A DNA stretch of 64,000 nt from an uncultured Erythrobacter sp. (GCF_947497915.1 NZ_CANMIJ010000001.1:1974387-2038386); one strand, 5' to 3'. Numbered from the stretch's first letter, positions 9,901 through 17,940 are shown. Notes: a model not told the origin generated them from the sequence alone. Numbers and translations: made by a program.

Positions 9901-11095
9901 CCTGATCCTTATCCTTCTTGCCATAACCAGATGCGTTTTCGAGCTTGTTCGCGATTGTCGGGTCGCTGGTGATGGTCTGCCCATCTCGGCCATACTTGGC
10001 ATAGGTCAGCGAGTGGCGCGGCTCGCGGTCATTCGCATAGACAACATGGCAACTGGCACAGCCCGAATGGCGATAATCGCCCGGCTGATCGTTCGTGCCC
10101 ATGAACCACGTAAATGGATCGTTGAGACGCGTCTTGTGAATGTTCAGCGCCGGGATCGCCACGCGCAGACCAGTGCCGGGGCCGCGGTTTGACTGTTTCA
10201 GATCAGGTCGACCTGGTTCTTCGAGACGCTGGATCTGGCCCGTCGGATTGGGGATGCCGATTTCAGGGAATTGCGAATTGATGGTCCGGCCGCCCCGCTC
10301 AAACACACGGAAAATATCGCCCGGCGGCAGCACGTGCCATGTCGGCAGTGGATACATTTCCTTAATCGCGCCACGCGCAATCTGATCTTCGGTCAGCTCA
10401 CCGCTGGGGCCGGTCGGTGAAACAAGCTTCGCAGGCTTGCCGTTGCGTGTGTACGCCTCGCCCAACAGGTAGTTCTTAAACGGCAGCAGTCCGTTATTGT
10501 ACGACGCCCCGCCCCACAGCATTGCGCCGGTTGCCATAATTGACCGTTCAGCCGCTTCGATGGATTGGATATGGCAAGAACCGCATGCCTCACGGGCCAC
10601 GCGGTAATCCGAAGGGTTTACAAACTTCACAAACTCCGGCGCTTCCTTGTTGAGCAGCGCATAAGAGCGTTTCGGGTTGGCCGAAGATGGCCAATGCCAA
10701 CTGTCTGGATATTTTGGCAGAACATGCGCGCGGTCTCGCGCCGCAACATAGTCAGCATGGTCGTGCGGAAGCTGAGAATTGCCGCGTACGTTCGCATCGC
10801 CGCCGTGGCAATCGGTACAGCCCAGCCGCACCGCAGGCGTCACATGCATGGTTGGCGCATCGGTCTTAACGTGACACGTGTTGCAGCCCTCAGACTTCGT
10901 CATCATTTGCGCGACAGACTGATTGGCAGGCGCAGGCGCTGCAATCACGCGGCTATAATCGCGCTTTACCGGCTTCTCCTTGTCCGCCGCCATTGTCTCA
11001 TTCGCGAAAATTGCGAGGCCAAGCGTCACAATCGCCGCGACGAGCGCGAGCTGTTGGAACCAGTTTGCGGAGAGGGATGCGCGTAGCTGTTTCAT
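6959..11095 (-). CDS. Secreted decaheme cytochrome c with C-terminal LVIVD-type beta-propeller
   Basis: The 1378-residue protein has an N-terminal signal peptide (hydrophobic 15-33, cleavage near 36). Ten CXXCH motifs have first Cys at about 71, 93, 171, 346, 441, 592, 619, 738, 749 and 855. There is no lipobox. After residue 970 come repeated strands of the form GLVVVDLADPSAPK, GVKLFDVTDMRNPV and GLVIIDVTRPRAPV, typical of LVIVD repeats that build a surface beta-propeller. The gene is last in a four-gene operon, and its ATG overlaps the stop of the barrel gene (TGATG). By analogy with porin-cytochrome complexes it is the likely large electron-carrying partner of the barrel, either inside it or at the surface. 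Neither its location nor its partner is shown by sequence. The heme domain and propeller are joined by about 110 residues without recognised motifs. Confidence 0.85.
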   Translation of the reverse strand: MKQLRASLSANWFQQLALVAAIVTLGLAIFANETMAADKEKPVKRDYSRVIAAPAPANQSVAQMMTKSEGCNTCHVKTDAPTMHVTPAVRLGCTDCHGGDANVRGNSQLPHDHADYVAARDRAHVLPKYPDSWHWPSSANPKRSYALLNKEAPEFVKFVNPSDYRVAREACGSCHIQSIEAAERSIMATGAMLWGGASYNNGLLPFKNYLLGEAYTRNGKPAKLVSPTGPSGELTEDQIARGAIKEMYPLPTWHVLPPGDIFRVFERGGRTINSQFPEIGIPNPTGQIQRLEEPGRPDLKQSNRGPGTGLRVAIPALNIHKTRLNDPFTWFMGTNDQPGDYRHSGCASCHVVYANDREPRHSLTYAKYGRDGQTITSDPTIANKLENASGYGKKDKDQGHGGLKQPGKTYDDDALTIDGKMKEKGHPLQHVFTRSIPTAQCMNCHMHQPNIFLNSYLGYTMWDYESDAPLMWPKEQAYPTAEEVREVIKRNPEGAAPRGKWADLDFLRNVYDLNTEAKDTQFADYHGHGWNFRAIFKRDREGNLLDEDGDIVDNDDPEKWRKEGEGKFVEPGTNPGKAVHLMSIHAEVGMQCADCHYEQDSHGNGLIYAEVANAIEIGCKDCHGTPDAYPTLRTSGPAAPPKGHDLALLRNPDGKRRFEWIDNGDGSRKLMQRSIVDPELEWEVSLVKDSVDPETPAFNGKAARAKLMSKYGAETGKFEFGTGVEEDDRAHQDPEMACFTCHLSWTTSCGGCHLPIEANWKTKSHRYEGGETRNFATYNPQVARDQMFQLGKHQTTKGNQTAPVRSSSALVLSSTNINRERIYVQQPPISAIGFSSQAFAPHFPHTVRGTETKGCSDCHLSEKEDNNAIMSQLLLLGTNYVNFVGMHAWTGQEDGFTAVRVTEYEEPQAVIGSYLHKYAYPDYWGLHVDKNGRELKDWVRGQAFDDELSGETKPFEEFVNTHEGTGDRVGCLQLRGEYMFVAEGKGGFRAYDVASIANKGVSERIITAPFSPLGHDTHVDTVNATCMALATNQPIAPTRSTAELREINQEQAFLPIYNYAVITDASEGLVLVNVNTLADGEFRNNNLDRKVFADGSTAWNPDGLLNGASHIHLAGEVAFVTADRGLVVVDLADPSAPKVAAVRQLSDARASTIQFRYLWVTDAQGVKLFDVTDMRNPVSVPEGAVALADARRIYVARTYAYVAAKNDGLVIIDVTRPRAPVISQRVTLGGTLNDAEDVIVASTNASLFAYVADGRNGMKVLQLTSPDSQRNFYGFSPKPVPELVAFAKTSAPAISLSKGIDRDRAVDETGGQMAVFGRLGSRPFTRPEMEKLFMTRSGIPWKVSDDVDMNAWMGANLDSAPQNARKNARRREHDFTGE

Positions 11096-12957
11096 CAGTA
11101 AGTCAGCACCACATTTGCAAGAACAGAGACAAATTCACGCCCACCTGCACGCGCATCGAACAGATCGCGGAAACCGTCGCCTGCTACCAAAGTTGCGGCA
11201 GACAGTCGGAATACGATGTTCTGGTTCGCCTTGGGCCGCCAAATGGCCGCAGCAGACAGATCAAAACCGATCTCTTTCGGGATAGATCCTTCGTTGCGGA
11301 GGACCTCCAAAGTGGTCGTGTCTTCAAACCACAGGTGGTTCGCATTGGCCGAAATGCGGAATTCTGGTGTCAGGTCAAAATCTGCGCCGACACCCGTCAA
11401 GATCAGACCCGGATTGTTGAAGTTTGACTGACCTTGCTCTTTCGAACTGCGCAGATTGTTCAAAATGCCATTGCGGCCATTCACCGAGACCGCGCGTCCG
11501 CCGCCGGCAAACGGGATGGTCTGGCGAATCCAGTATGACGTATCCGCGCCGGCAAAGACGGGGTTCTCAAAGATCGCGTCATAGCCTCCTTCGGTATTGT
11601 CGAAGGGGTCACTGTCGCCGCTTTGAAACGCGCCAGATAGACGGAAACGCATCCAGTCGCGGTCATAACTCAGTTCAGCTGCGGCGAATTGCGCGTTGAT
11701 ATTGGCTGGTTCGCCGGTGAAGAAGTTGTTGCGATCTTCGCCGAGCACCCAATACGCGCTGGCAGTGACATTGACTCGTCCGATCCGTCCATCGGCATTA
11801 TAACCGATATAAAACGCATCGTAATCGCGCCCGCGCAAATTGCCGAGCAGCGCAGGGCGAACGGGGAAACCGTTATCGTCGATCTCGATATCGCCAGCTT
11901 CGCGGTTGCGATTATAGGCAAGGGTCACCTGACTGGTGAGCGCAGGAATCAGAAAATCCTGACGATACGCATTGGCGATAAACACAAAGTCATCGCGCGG
12001 CGTTTTAACAACCGAATTCAGACCGCTATTCGTGTCTTTCTCCAAACGCCAAAACGCGCCCAGATTGAACTGAAACCGGTTGTTGTCCCGATTACCAAAC
12101 AGCCGTACGCCAAGCTGATTGTCGTTGAACAGGAAGCCGCGGAAATCAGATTGAAACGGCTGGATGCCTGCGCGGATCGAGATGAAATCGAACCGGTCAT
12201 TATCAAACTGGGTAAAGTGATAATCGACGAACGCTTCCTGCACGCCAAGGAATTGATCGAGCCGGTCGCTTTCCAGTGACGGTTCGACGAACAGCACGCG
12301 GCGTTCGGGAACGTCGACATAGTTCACATTGTAAGCCAGCGTGACGCGGTATTCGACGCTGGGCGGCTTATAAGCCGTGCTGCCCTTAAGCAGCGCCGCG
12401 CCGACGATGAAAGTTTGCGACAACACGGTCGAGAAATCATCGCCAAACACATCGAGCCGGTCCGCATCTTCGGTGGTCTGAATACCCACAGGTATCGGAA
12501 AAGTGCGCGGCTCGTAAACGCTGTCGCTGATCGCGTTGACAATGAAGAACCAATCATCGCCTTTAATCGGCAACCACGGGACCTTGTCCGGATTGATCGG
12601 GCGATCACCCTTATAGGTATTCTGGTTGTACGGATCGAGGACGTCTTCTTTCAGCAGTCCCAGATCCTCGATCAACCGCCAGCGATCAGGAATCGGTATC
12701 TGGTCGGTTGGAAATGCCTCTGGCGGGGGAGCCCGCACGGCGCCTTCATTGGTCTGGTCAATCCGATCAGGCAGTTCCGCTTGGACACCGGGCCGCTCGC
12801 GCCCTTCAATGATTTCGGGATCAACCTTGGGCGGCTCTTCTTCCCAATCCGGTTTACTCGCCGTCTGCTCCTGCGCTGGCGGCGCAGGCGGCTCTTCGCT
12901 TTGCACCACAGGCTGAGCGATGAACACGATCGGAAGCAGAGGCGATGCCATCGTCAC
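11095..12957 (-). CDS. Outer-membrane beta-barrel protein (porin-like)
   Basis: The 620-residue protein has a Pro/Glu-rich acidic N-terminus (about 20-90). A long run of alternating polar/hydrophobic strands follows with many aromatic girdle residues (for example VEYRVTLAYNVNYVDV, FQFNLGAFWRLEK, NVTASAYWVLGE), ending in VVLTY with an aromatic last residue. This is the pattern of a large outer-membrane barrel. The N-terminal segment MTMASPLLPIVFIAQPVVQS is short and has no basic residues, so it is a poor Sec signal. The GTG at 12957 overlaps the preceding stop as GTGA; an ATG at 12951 removes only two residues. It is translationally coupled on both sides, to an HbpS-like lipoprotein and the decaheme protein, as expected for the pore of a porin-cytochrome complex. 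I cannot assign it to a named porin family. Confidence 0.75.
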   Translation of the reverse strand: MTMASPLLPIVFIAQPVVQSEEPPAPPAQEQTASKPDWEEEPPKVDPEIIEGRERPGVQAELPDRIDQTNEGAVRAPPPEAFPTDQIPIPDRWRLIEDLGLLKEDVLDPYNQNTYKGDRPINPDKVPWLPIKGDDWFFIVNAISDSVYEPRTFPIPVGIQTTEDADRLDVFGDDFSTVLSQTFIVGAALLKGSTAYKPPSVEYRVTLAYNVNYVDVPERRVLFVEPSLESDRLDQFLGVQEAFVDYHFTQFDNDRFDFISIRAGIQPFQSDFRGFLFNDNQLGVRLFGNRDNNRFQFNLGAFWRLEKDTNSGLNSVVKTPRDDFVFIANAYRQDFLIPALTSQVTLAYNRNREAGDIEIDDNGFPVRPALLGNLRGRDYDAFYIGYNADGRIGRVNVTASAYWVLGEDRNNFFTGEPANINAQFAAAELSYDRDWMRFRLSGAFQSGDSDPFDNTEGGYDAIFENPVFAGADTSYWIRQTIPFAGGGRAVSVNGRNGILNNLRSSKEQGQSNFNNPGLILTGVGADFDLTPEFRISANANHLWFEDTTTLEVLRNEGSIPKEIGFDLSAAAIWRPKANQNIVFRLSAATLVAGDGFRDLFDARAGGREFVSVLANVVLTY

Positions 12958-14906
12958 AGCCCCTCACACACATTTTGCGCATCGGTATCGAGGAACGGCG
13001 CGAAGGGGCAATTGACGTAACGAAGGCGGACTTGCCGCCCGCCGACTTGAACCACGATCCGGTCAGCACGGATATCCTTTGGCGCATTGCCAATCCCGCC
13101 AACGCTTTGTCCCGCATTGTTGAGGCCGAGGAATGAGATCATGTCATCCTGATCAATCCCGTCGCCCGATACGCCGATACCGCCGACAAGTTCATTGCCG
13201 CGATAGATCGGTACGGAACCGGGGAAAATCTGAATGCCGTTATCCAGCCGCGTCTCACCCGCATTGATTTGAGGCAGCGTCGTGCAATTGGCCGCCGTAT
13301 CGGGATTGGCTCCCTGTACAAAGCCAAGATGCTGCCCAACATTGCCAACGATCAGCGCAGATTGCAGGCCGGTCGAGAAAGGATTGAACTGCTCGATTGG
13401 GCGCGACAGCGGGCCATGCGGCTGGCCGACTTCGCCGTCGGGGAAGAATGGCCTCGACAGGTTGCCGCCAGAACGATCAGCGAAAGCGAATGCGCCGGTC
13501 AGCGCGTTTTGATCGCCCAGAAAATTCCGCACCCGCCCGACAAATTGCGGGACTTCGCCTGCTGCCGCACCCAATTCATTTGCGGCAAAAGCGCCGGAGA
13601 AGAAATTGGCGGTGCGTGCTTTTTGCAGACTGACATCAATGCCGAAAATCGGTGCATCGGGCGACCGCACAATGCCAAGCACCCGCCCGCGTGTATCGAC
13701 CAGGCTGATCGAAACCTCGGCGCGGCTATCGAGCGGTTGGCGGATTTGAGCACGCGCGCGGCTCATCACCCTAAATGCCTCTTCGAGGATCGCCCGCGCT
13801 TCGGCGCTGGTAATGGGGGAGGCAATGTCCGCTCCGTCTGTGCCAGCGCGAACAGGGAAGCGGTTGCCCCCGGCTCCGTTCGAAAGAACGAAGGCGTCCA
13901 TGATGGAGAACTCGCTGATGGTCGACGGCCGGATCCCTGATGCTTCGCTGCCATAGGCGGTGCCCGCGATCAGCGCGCCGCCAGAATGGTATCCGGTAAC
14001 AGCAACAAGAGCGCCGGCTGTGCCAGCAAAATTTGCGCCGCCAACAGAGCCAAGCTGCGCGTATGTCGCGTCGGTGTAACGCAGCGATGTGCCATCCGCG
14101 AAGATACGATCCGCGCGAATGCTAACCGGCGCTTCGAAACCGATCGTTCCAGCAAGAGCGATGGGTTCGTCAATGTCGTTATCCACGTCGAGAACGTTAG
14201 GATCAGAACCGTAAACCCCGTCCGCGATCACACCGACACCGCCGACAACCACACCATTTTTATAAAGCGGAAAGCCGCCAGGATCAGCTGAAAGGCCGAG
14301 CGGCGAACGTTGCGGGCCGATCATCCCATCGCTCGCGCGGCTTACAAGGTCGGAACATGGAAGCTGGCTGAACTGCACACCGAACAACGGCCCGCTTTCC
14401 AGCCCTGCGGTCGTTGGCGCAGGCGGAAAGTGCTCTTGCACGATCATGCTCGCTGTGCGGCTGGAGAAAGCGTTGCCGCCACTCGAGAGGTAAGCCCCCG
14501 TTATGGCTTTTGCGATGGCAGCGGCGGTAGCTGGGATCGTCAGGCCTTGTGCGTCGATGTTCTGGCCATTGGGCGCATCGGGAATATCGGCGGTCGCACT
14601 GGCACCGGGCATTTGGAAAACGCCCAGCACATTGCCGACGCGGTCTGTCACAGCGATGGTCGCCGCGTCACCCTGAGCAGAAGCCTGCGCGGCAGCTTGC
14701 GCAATTACGGTGCCAACATCGCCTGCGCTCAAGCTTTCAGCTGCGGGCGCACTGTAAACGCCGCTGAGCGGCGGAGGAGGCGGTGGCGGCGGTGTTGGGG
14801 GGCCAGAACCGGTGCCGCCGCCGCTCGGTGCGGAGCTGCCCCCGCCTCCGCACGATGCCAGCACCAAAAGCGGCGCCGCTGCCAGAATTTTCCATCCACC
14901 CGCCAC
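12954..14906 (-). CDS. Lipoprotein with two HbpS/GlcG-type domains
   Basis: The 650-residue protein begins with a lipoprotein signal (LLVLASC, lipid-modified Cys at about 19). A Gly/Ser then poly-Pro linker (about 20-47) follows, which could span to the outer membrane or surface. Residues about 55-330 and about 360-640 each contain a GlcG/HbpS (former DUF336) unit. The recurring signatures are an alpha-helical start, VGNVLGVFQMPGA or RGRVLGIVRSPDA strands, and later KNGVVVGGVGVIADG or RGNELVGGIGVSGDG loops. HbpS of Streptomyces binds heme and iron and acts in redox sensing; other GlcG members are of unknown role. It lies four bases from the pentaheme gene and overlaps the barrel gene, so it probably belongs to the same envelope complex, perhaps handling heme or acting as a sensor. 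No CXXCH motif is present. Confidence 0.72.
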   Translation of the reverse strand: MAGGWKILAAAPLLVLASCGGGGSSAPSGGGTGSGPPTPPPPPPPPLSGVYSAPAAESLSAGDVGTVIAQAAAQASAQGDAATIAVTDRVGNVLGVFQMPGASATADIPDAPNGQNIDAQGLTIPATAAAIAKAITGAYLSSGGNAFSSRTASMIVQEHFPPAPTTAGLESGPLFGVQFSQLPCSDLVSRASDGMIGPQRSPLGLSADPGGFPLYKNGVVVGGVGVIADGVYGSDPNVLDVDNDIDEPIALAGTIGFEAPVSIRADRIFADGTSLRYTDATYAQLGSVGGANFAGTAGALVAVTGYHSGGALIAGTAYGSEASGIRPSTISEFSIMDAFVLSNGAGGNRFPVRAGTDGADIASPITSAEARAILEEAFRVMSRARAQIRQPLDSRAEVSISLVDTRGRVLGIVRSPDAPIFGIDVSLQKARTANFFSGAFAANELGAAAGEVPQFVGRVRNFLGDQNALTGAFAFADRSGGNLSRPFFPDGEVGQPHGPLSRPIEQFNPFSTGLQSALIVGNVGQHLGFVQGANPDTAANCTTLPQINAGETRLDNGIQIFPGSVPIYRGNELVGGIGVSGDGIDQDDMISFLGLNNAGQSVGGIGNAPKDIRADRIVVQVGGRQVRLRYVNCPFAPFLDTDAQNVCEGL

Positions 14907-14909
14907 GGT

Positions 14910-16298
14910 TTAGCGCAGCCTTCCGATTGCACCGGATGCCGATTTCAACGCAGAGCGGAATTCGGCAGGCCGATAAGCATTCGGCTCTGCAACCGCGGCA
15001 TAGGCACGGTTAATATTGGTGCGGATACCCGCCGCCGCGCCGACAGAAACGCGGCCTTCTTTGACCAGTGCATTGAGCAGTGTGTCGATAGCCATCACGG
15101 CTTGCACTGATCCGGCATAGTCGGTGAACCGCGCAGATGTCGCCTTGCCAGAGATAATGTCGATCACCCTGAATGCATCAGCATTGGCATAGGCACGCTG
15201 GCTAAGCGCATTGGAAAGCGCACCGGCACGCTGGGAAAGTTCCTGCGCCGCGAGCCTTGCGTCCGATCCGCTTTGCCCCATTGCGCGGTGGAAATTACGG
15301 CTCGCCGATTGGAAACTGTCCGCTTGGGCCGGGACAAGAGCGCCTGCGACCGCCGAGAGCATGATGATGTTTTCGTCATTGAAGGGCGGATTACCAAACG
15401 GGATCGGACGCGCTGGATTGGTTTCGAAAGTCAGTTTGCGCTGCTGACCATCGGTGATCGTCCGGTGGCAGGAATGACAGTCGTAAAAATAGAGCTGCGG
15501 GAATGCGCCTTCGGTGCCAAATTTCGGTTTGGCGAAAAGGCTGGTTGCGCGCTTTACCGCCTCGGCCTGCCCAACGGCCCAAAACCGGACGGCGTTCGGC
15601 GCACGTTTGCGCGCGGTGTAATCGCTATCAACATCGTGGTGCTGTTGGAGCGCGCTAAACAGATCGAGCTCAAACGAGACGCGCGGATGCCCTGCCGCCA
15701 TCATGGAATGCGTCACAAACTGGCCAGTTTTGGCCGAGCCATAATGGCAATCAAGGCAGACATTCGCGCGCGCTTGAGGGTTTTCAAGCGGCGTAAGGCC
15801 ATTTGCGACGTTTGAAGCATGGGTTGCTGGACGCGCGTAATGCGCAGCGAGCCATTCACCAGACGGCCCATGACAGCTTTCGCAGCCAACGCCGTCATCT
15901 GTGCGAAACCTGTCGCCGCGTTTTGCCGATGGGACATAGGTCGCATGACAGCCGAGACAGGCGGGGGCCTGCGTTGCCTTGCCAAGGCCAAGACTGCTCG
16001 CAATTTGTTGCCCGCGCTTACCAGCCAACACGGCAAAAGCGCGGCTATGCGCGCCGCTGGGCGAGGAAGGCTCTTGCCAAGTCGCAATCTCATCCTGACG
16101 GACAACTGCGCCATTTCCCTCTGCACGGCCGTGACAGGTTGATCCTGCACAGCTTGCAACGCCTTCAAAAGTGTTGCTGTTGGCGATAGTTGTGGGAACG
16201 GCAAGCAACAGGCAGAGCGCCGCCGCGATCCGCGCAGCGAAGCCAGTGTTGAATCCGGAGGCATTTTTCAGCCGCCATTTCACCCGTGGTGTCGTCAT
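14910..16298 (-). CDS. Periplasmic multiheme cytochrome c, cytochrome c554-like (four CXXCH plus one CX4CH)
   Basis: The 462-residue protein starts at an ATG behind GGGGGGAAGAG; the frame is open 44 codons further upstream but without such a site. A signal peptide covers about 1-39. Heme motifs are CAGSTCH (C50, a CX4CH variant), CLGCH (114), CESCH (139), CLDCH (181) and CHSCH (274). AAGHPRVSFE near 201-210 resembles the conserved ligand region of the cytochrome c554/c-prime family, which relays electrons in nitrifier and metal-respiring bacteria. After residue 285 the protein is helical without heme motifs. It is the first gene of the four-gene operon and is well placed to be a soluble carrier between the FHA-decaheme anchor and the outer-membrane partners. 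Whether CX4CH binds heme is uncertain. Confidence 0.8.
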   Translation of the reverse strand: MTTPRVKWRLKNASGFNTGFAARIAAALCLLLAVPTTIANSNTFEGVASCAGSTCHGRAEGNGAVVRQDEIATWQEPSSPSGAHSRAFAVLAGKRGQQIASSLGLGKATQAPACLGCHATYVPSAKRGDRFRTDDGVGCESCHGPSGEWLAAHYARPATHASNVANGLTPLENPQARANVCLDCHYGSAKTGQFVTHSMMAAGHPRVSFELDLFSALQQHHDVDSDYTARKRAPNAVRFWAVGQAEAVKRATSLFAKPKFGTEGAFPQLYFYDCHSCHRTITDGQQRKLTFETNPARPIPFGNPPFNDENIIMLSAVAGALVPAQADSFQSASRNFHRAMGQSGSDARLAAQELSQRAGALSNALSQRAYANADAFRVIDIISGKATSARFTDYAGSVQAVMAIDTLLNALVKEGRVSVGAAAGIRTNINRAYAAVAEPNAYRPAEFRSALKSASGAIGRLR

Positions 16299-16770
16299 CT
16301 CTTCCCCCCTGCGAGATGCGCCTGCTTCGTCCAATTTGCCGGAACCTGATCCCAGAAATTTCCTTCTGATCCCCGACCCTGTCCGAAGACTAGAGCGATG
16401 GACGAGAGAAAACTTGTATAGTCCCGCCAAGTAAGGCGTTTAAAGCCCGACTCTTATGCATCATGCAACCCCGTACCCTTGTCACAATTGTAAACGCAGG
16501 ATGCAAGGGGAGATGTCAGAGATTTGCGCAAGAAGCCGTGCATCCGCACCGCCAACTGAATGCGGCGACCATCCCAGAACGACTGATCTCAATCAGCACA
16601 GGCAACGTAGCGCGACCCGATGCGGCAAAGGTGCATTTGCCAGTCGTTTGGCGGGCGCGAGCGAACACGCGCACTTCTATCAAAATTCGCGGCACCGGAT
16701 TGGCATCACCGAGGCCGCACAAAAAGGACTTGGCATAACGCGATGAGCCTGCGCATGAACGCGGCACGCT
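16299..16770. other. 472-base gap between divergent genes; no gene I can support
   Basis: This stretch must hold the promoters of the pentaheme operon (minus) and the B2-like gene (plus). ACAATTGT at 16484-16491 is an 8-bp palindrome. Open frames such as 16463-16738 (+) and 16516-16776 (-) resemble no family I know and lack good ribosome binding sites. In particular I see no PqqD-like protein or lasso precursor with a Gly-start core. Confidence 0.5.
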
Positions 16771-17208
16771 ATGCAACCGGTTCGATCCTTAAAAAGAGCA
16801 ATCTTGCGCGCTGAAATCGTGCTCGGCCTTGCGGTTGCGCGCGCGCTGATCAAATTTGTTCCATTCCGCCGCTGGCGCAGGACATTGGGCACGATCAGCG
16901 CAGATGATCAGCCAGATCGCCCTGCTCTATCCGACCAGCAAGCCAAACAAGCGGCTGATATTGGCCGGATGATTAAGCGCCTTGCCAGCAAGCAAAGCTT
17001 CGAAGCGGTTTGCTTTCCTCAGGCCATTACTGGACGCTGGGTCCTGAAACGCCGCGGCATCCCCTCTGATATCGTGATTGGATCACGCAGGGATGCAGAG
17101 AAAGGTATCGCCTTCCACGCATGGCTCAAAGTCGGCGACGACGTCGTCACCGGTCAGGATGAATATGCGCAATTTCAAAGTTTCGGACGTGGCAAAGCCG
17201 ACGTCTAA
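16771..17208 (+). CDS. Lasso peptide biosynthesis B2-like protein (transglutaminase-fold cysteine protease), orphan
   Basis: The 145-residue protein matches the length and layout of the McjB C-terminal (B2) family. It has a basic helical N-terminus (ARALIKFVPFRRWRRTLG) and then a transglutaminase-like core with Cys81 (SFEAVCFPQAI), His116 (GIAFHAWLKVGDDVV) and a following Asp, the Cys-His-Asp protease triad. In lasso clusters B2 removes the leader peptide from the precursor while B1 (PqqD-like) binds it. Here no precursor, B1, asparagine-synthetase-like C protein or exporter is visible, so it is either a stand-alone protease or a relic. The ATG at 16771 has no clear ribosome binding site; TTG 16804 behind AAAGAG would shorten it by 11 residues. 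It converges with the FecR-like gene four bases on. Confidence 0.72.
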   Translation: MQPVRSLKRAILRAEIVLGLAVARALIKFVPFRRWRRTLGTISADDQPDRPALSDQQAKQAADIGRMIKRLASKQSFEAVCFPQAITGRWVLKRRGIPSDIVIGSRRDAEKGIAFHAWLKVGDDVVTGQDEYAQFQSFGRGKADV

Positions 17209-17211
17209 GAC

Positions 17212-17940
17212 TTACGCTCCGAGACGGTCTGCAAGCTGATTGAGCTGAGTGGTGCAGCCCGCCGCAATAAGCGCCTCTGCCAATTGATCCGCACGCCGAT
17301 AATCCTCTTCGATCAGAGCGAAAGTTACTTTGACATCGGCCGCGCCTTCGCCAAGGCCTGAGATCGTGTACGTACCGCCCGGCGTAATCGACATCAGCGC
17401 AGGATCAAGCGGAGCGACGCTGTCTTTCGCATCAAACGTTATCGCCACCGAGGCATCATCAGCGCTCAAATTGTATGTCGCGATGGCATCGCTGTCGGGG
17501 CGCCAAAAACGCACGGCGTCGAAATCATTGAGGCACACGGTGCCGGGCTTTGTGACATCGACATACCACAGGTTCGGGTTTGTAACGGTGACAGCATCAC
17601 CGCCGGTGCCGCGACTTGCCCCGGTGCGAGAGCGGTTAGCAGCGCGTTTGCGCGTAATCGCGGAGAAGCGCGCGCGGGTTGCCTTGGGCCGCTCGCCCAC
17701 TTTGAATGTGCCTGCGCCCTTCATCACTTTCGTACCGCGTGATGTCAGCACCGTGATGCTGTCGCCGTTCTTGAGTGTGATCGTGGCACTATCAGCGATT
17801 TTCGATCCGACTGGATACTGACTGGAGGATGGCCCCGTAGATTTCACAACCACTCCAGCCATTGCCGCCGCCGGTGCTGCGAGCATGGCCCCTGCCAGTG
17901 CGAAACTAGCGATGCGCGAATTCATTTTAGCCGAGAACAT
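17212..17940 (-). CDS. Exported FecR-like protein, partner of the CHASE2 cyclase
   Basis: The 242-residue protein starts at an ATG behind GAGGGGGGA and has a signal peptide ending near AAAMA. Residues about 25-75 (DSATITLKNGDSITVLTSRGTKVMKGAGTFKVG) resemble the strands of a FecR-type ligand or peptidoglycan-proximal domain. A basic Arg/Ala-rich stretch follows (about 80-115). The C-terminal half is a beta-rich segment (NLWYVDVTKPGTVCLNDFDAVRF) and a short helix, with two cysteines that could pair. The start overlaps the last 14 bases of the cyclase gene, so the two are translationally linked. FecR-like proteins often accompany CHASE2 receptors, and I infer it modulates or supplies the periplasmic signal. 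I do not recognise the C-terminal half. Confidence 0.6.
   Translation of the reverse strand: MFSAKMNSRIASFALAGAMLAAPAAAMAGVVVKSTGPSSSQYPVGSKIADSATITLKNGDSITVLTSRGTKVMKGAGTFKVGERPKATRARFSAITRKRAANRSRTGASRGTGGDAVTVTNPNLWYVDVTKPGTVCLNDFDAVRFWRPDSDAIATYNLSADDASVAITFDAKDSVAPLDPALMSITPGGTYTISGLGEGAADVKVTFALIEEDYRRADQLAEALIAAGCTTQLNQLADRLGA

Noticed and set aside
14310..15110. A 266-codon plus-strand open frame
   Set aside because: It is antisense to the HbpS-like lipoprotein and the pentaheme cytochrome, both well supported. It is Arg/Cys-rich, as shadow frames of GC-rich genes are.
16299..17208. A full lasso peptide biosynthetic cluster
   Set aside because: Only the B2-like protein is present; no precursor with leader and Gly-start core, no B1, C or transporter was found on either strand.
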